64,000 nucleotides of DNA, taken from positions 186,001-250,000 of the forward strand of contig CBDIHI010000007.1 in assembly GCA_965279075.1 (NCBI GenBank), written 5' to 3'. The position numbers were made by a program, and so were the translations under genes. Positions 62,353 to 64,000 of this stretch are shown here, piece after piece. Position 1 is the first letter of the stretch; each line of letters starts with the position of its first letter. The notes beneath the pieces are model-generated. The model worked only from the letters and a program-made list of their open reading frames with translations, had not been told where the DNA came from and did no database searches. The DNA comes from SZAS-79 sp965279075 (lineage in GTDB: Bacteria; Pseudomonadota; Gammaproteobacteria; Burkholderiales; SG8-39).

Positions 62353-63015
62353 TCAGAGGAAGCGCTTGGGCATGGCGTCCACGAACGGGAACATGGAAAA
62401 GAAGGGCCTGGCCTCGTCGAGCACACGCCGGTACGAGGGCCGCTCCACCAGCCTTTCGAAGTAGGCGTCGAGGTTCGTGAAGCGCCCGGCGAACGGGTGC
62501 ACGATGCCCGCATAGAAGAGCGCCGGGGCGGCCGCGCAGTCGGCGAGGCTGAAACCCGGCCCGGCCATCCATGTGCGGCCGGCCAGGTGCGCCTCCAGCA
62601 TCGCGTAGGCCGTGTCCAGCATGTCCCGCCGTCGGGACAGGTCCGCGCCTGCGCCGAGGATCCGGTCCAGGACGATCTCCTGCATCGGCGTGTGCACGTA
62701 GAGGTCGAGTACGCGGTCCCATTGCCTGACCTCCATTGCATCCTCCCAGCGCGCGGGGACAAGCGGCCGCGCGCCCGGGGCGTGGTGGTCGAGGTACTCG
62801 ATGATGATCGAGGACTCGGCCACGTCGCGGTTGCGCGCGGTGTCGCGGAGCACCGGGAACTTGCCGACCGGCCAGATCGCCTGCAGCGCCGCGCGTTCCG
62901 CCGGGTTCCCGAGGTCGACGAGGCGTTTTTCGAACGCGGTGCCGTTCTCGTACAGCGCGACGAGCACCTTGTGGCAGTAGGACGACAGCGGGTGGTAGTA
63001 GAGCGTCAGCGGCAT
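62353..63015 (-). CDS. Glutathione S-transferase
   Basis: 220 residues: N-terminal thioredoxin fold with LYYHPLSSYCHKVLVAL (catalytic Ser/Cys region), the cis-Pro segment GKFPVL and ESSIIIEYLDHH; C-terminal helical domain with FSLADCAAAPALFY. It conjugates glutathione to electrophiles. Third gene of a TetR-controlled detoxification operon. Confidence 0.9.
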   Translation of the reverse strand: MPLTLYYHPLSSYCHKVLVALYENGTAFEKRLVDLGNPAERAALQAIWPVGKFPVLRDTARNRDVAESSIIIEYLDHHAPGARPLVPARWEDAMEVRQWDRVLDLYVHTPMQEIVLDRILGAGADLSRRRDMLDTAYAMLEAHLAGRTWMAGPGFSLADCAAAPALFYAGIVHPFAGRFTNLDAYFERLVERPSYRRVLDEARPFFSMFPFVDAMPKRFL

Positions 63016-63026
63016 CGTGGATCTCC

Positions 63027-63374
63027 TCAGACGGACCGGCCGTCGAATTCCTGCACCGGGACCGACTTCAGGTCGATGTCCTCGAGGCAGCGGATGTTGA
63101 TCGCGGCCATCCGGTTCCCTTTCGGGTCGGTGCCCTCGCCGTAGGGGTGGATGCCGCAGGTCTTGCAGAACCGGTGCCGGATCGCGTGCTTGTTGAAGGT
63201 GTAGGCACCCGCGCCGTCTTCCCAGGTGTGCAGCTCGAGCCGCTCGCGCGGCACGAACCAGAGGAGCGAGCCCTTCCTGCTGCAGATCGAGCAGTTGCAG
63301 GCCATCGCGCCGTCGAGCTGGCCCTCGACGCTGAAGCGGATGCCGCCGCAGTGGCAGCTGCCGGTGTACTTCAT
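63027..63374 (-). CDS. GFA/CENP-V-family zinc protein
   Basis: 115 residues with the glutathione-dependent formaldehyde-activating fold: zinc cysteines in GSCHCGGIRF, CNCSICSRKG and FCKTCGIHPYG. Members bind S-hydroxymethylglutathione or related adducts, though many have unknown substrates. The ATG overlaps the VOC stop (ATGA) and the GST gene follows 11 bases later. Confidence 0.9.
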   Translation of the reverse strand: MKYTGSCHCGGIRFSVEGQLDGAMACNCSICSRKGSLLWFVPRERLELHTWEDGAGAYTFNKHAIRHRFCKTCGIHPYGEGTDPKGNRMAAINIRCLEDIDLKSVPVQEFDGRSV

Positions 63375-63784
63375 TCCGGGACGATGACCATCCAGCCCAC
63401 GCCGAAGCGATCCTGCACCATGCCGAAGCGGGGCGAGAAGAAGGTCTTCGTGAGCGGCTGCTGCACCTGGCCGCCCGCGGCGAGCGCGTTGAACTTGGCG
63501 TCCGCGTCGGCAGCATCCTTCGCCGTGACCGACAGCGAGAAGCCGCGGAACTCGGGCTTTCCCGAGTTCATGCCGTCGGAGGCCATGACTTCGGTGTCGC
63601 CGATCCGCAAGCAGGCGTGCATCACCTTGTGCTCCGAGCCTGGCGCCAAGCAGCCGGGCGGCGGCGGTTCGGGGCTGTCCTTGAAGTGCAGCAGCATCTC
63701 GACCTTGGCGCCGAGCGCCTGCTGGTAGAAGTCGATCGCTTCCTGGCAGCGACCGTCGAAGAACAGGTAGGGCTGGACTTTCAT
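63371..63784 (-). CDS. VOC-superfamily (PhnB/glyoxalase-like) protein
   Basis: 137 residues with the paired beta-alpha-beta-beta-beta modules of the vicinal-oxygen-chelate fold (VQPYLFFDGRCQEAIDFYQQ, FGMVQDRFGVGWMVIVPE). Likely handles a glutathione adduct or binds a small ligand. The ATG at 63784 is the family start; the longer reading from 63901 runs through the operator and is rejected. First gene of the operon. Confidence 0.87.
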   Translation of the reverse strand: MKVQPYLFFDGRCQEAIDFYQQALGAKVEMLLHFKDSPEPPPPGCLAPGSEHKVMHACLRIGDTEVMASDGMNSGKPEFRGFSLSVTAKDAADADAKFNALAAGGQVQQPLTKTFFSPRFGMVQDRFGVGWMVIVPE

Positions 63785-63800
63785 GGGGATCTCCAGTGAA

Positions 63801-63819
63801 TTGTGGACAGTGTCCACAA
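63801..63819. promoter_or_regulatory. Perfect 19-base palindromic operator
   Basis: TTGTGGACA-G-TGTCCACAA, nine perfect pairs around one base, 17 bases upstream of the VOC start and 45 bases upstream of the divergent TetR start. Almost certainly the TetR binding site controlling both directions. Confidence 0.8.
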
Positions 63820-63833
63820 AATATACCGACTTT

Positions 63834-63850
63834 TGTGTACGGTGTCCACA
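63834..63850. promoter_or_regulatory. Second, imperfect copy of the operator
   Basis: TGTGTACGGTGTCCACA matches the palindrome at six of eight pairs. Its centre is 32 bases from the first, about three helical turns, and it directly abuts the TATAAT box of tetR. Confidence 0.65.
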
Positions 63851-63856
63851 TATAAT
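63851..63856 (+). promoter_or_regulatory. -10 box of the divergent tetR gene
   Basis: Perfect TATAAT, 8 bases upstream of the tetR ATG, so the transcript would be nearly leaderless. The -35 region falls in the second operator and is poor. Confidence 0.5.
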
Positions 63857-63863
63857 TGCCGCC

Positions 63864-64000
63864 ATGAAAAAGAAGCCTGCCTCCCCGCCCGAGCGGGACA
63901 CCTACCGCCACGGCGACCTCAGGCGTGCCCTCGTGGACGCCGCGGTGGCGCTGGCGCGGGAGGGCGGCCCGGATGCAGTCGTGTTGCGCGAGGCCACTCG
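63864..64000 (+). CDS. TetR-family regulator (cut by window edge)
   Basis: 45 codons of the N-terminus are visible: a basic leader and the first HTH helix region (TYRHGDLRRALVDAAVALAR, then GGPDAVVLREATR), typical of TetR proteins with the YRHGDLR start. Divergent from the VOC-GFA-GST operon and next to two matching palindromes, it is the probable repressor of that operon and itself. Confidence 0.85.
   Translation, partial: MKKKPASPPERDTYRHGDLRRALVDAAVALAREGGPDAVVLREAT

Overview
The window is high-GC DNA (strong G/C preference at third codon positions), tightly packed, with many 4-base ATGA stop/start overlaps. The housekeeping genes (metG, mrp/apbC, dcd, an AdiA-type decarboxylase, folA, thyA, pmbA, yjgA, mogA) and six Bug/TctC-type periplasmic receptors point to a Burkholderiales-like betaproteobacterium. 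The species cannot be named from the sequence. No rRNA, tRNA, CRISPR array or intact insertion sequence was seen, and no gene-free gap exceeds 300 bases.

Layout. 1-7.3 kb: metG (cut by the left edge) diverges from mrp-gst-dcd-adiA-like; folA follows on the minus strand. 7.3-12.4 kb: a GlrK-QseG-GlrR envelope-stress signalling operon, then a 270-base region with two TGTC-N10-GACA-type sites (the binding motif of E. coli GlrR; one perfect, one with a single mismatch) and a consensus sigma-54 promoter, driving a three-gene operon (glycine-zipper protein, IS5-transposase-derived protein, small membrane protein) that ends in a strong terminator. 12.4-16.9 kb: thyA coupled to a receiver-Ser/Thr-kinase fusion, an unassigned conserved gene, and a carboxylesterase. 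16.9-21.9 kb: a TetR-controlled RND efflux operon with two dyad operators. 21.9-28.7 kb: a TctC receptor, an exported methyltransferase, a hemerythrin gene beside an IS256-derived gene, an NHL-propeller gene, mogA-yjgA and divergent pmbA.

28.7-45.7 kb is a catabolic island built around molybdenum hydroxylases: AraC regulator and coxD/E/G-type maturation genes on one side; coxM-S-L, a TctC receptor, an FAD oxidoreductase, an amidohydrolase, a second coxG, a YchJ gene and a second large subunit on the other; then a two-subunit Rieske oxygenase with a divergent LysR regulator. The active-site loops say these are not CO dehydrogenases. The likely job is uptake and hydroxylation of an unknown organic (probably carboxylated or aromatic) compound.

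45.7-62.2 kb is a CoA-thioester catabolic island: a TctC receptor; a molybdopterin oxidoreductase resembling phenylacetyl-CoA:acceptor oxidoreductase with a fused FeS/membrane-anchor partner; an FlK-type thioesterase; an acyl-CoA ligase; and, divergently, a thiolase-fold protein lacking thiolase catalytic residues plus its DUF35 partner, two more ligases, an acyl-CoA dehydrogenase and three TctC receptors. 62.2-64 kb: a glutathione-linked detoxification operon (VOC, GFA, GST, small ORF) divergent from a TetR gene cut by the right edge, with a perfect 19-base palindrome between them.

The strongest candidates for something undescribed are the GlrR/sigma-54 operon at 10.7-12.4 kb, the two-large-subunit molybdenum-hydroxylase island, and the PadB-like/thiolase-like CoA island.
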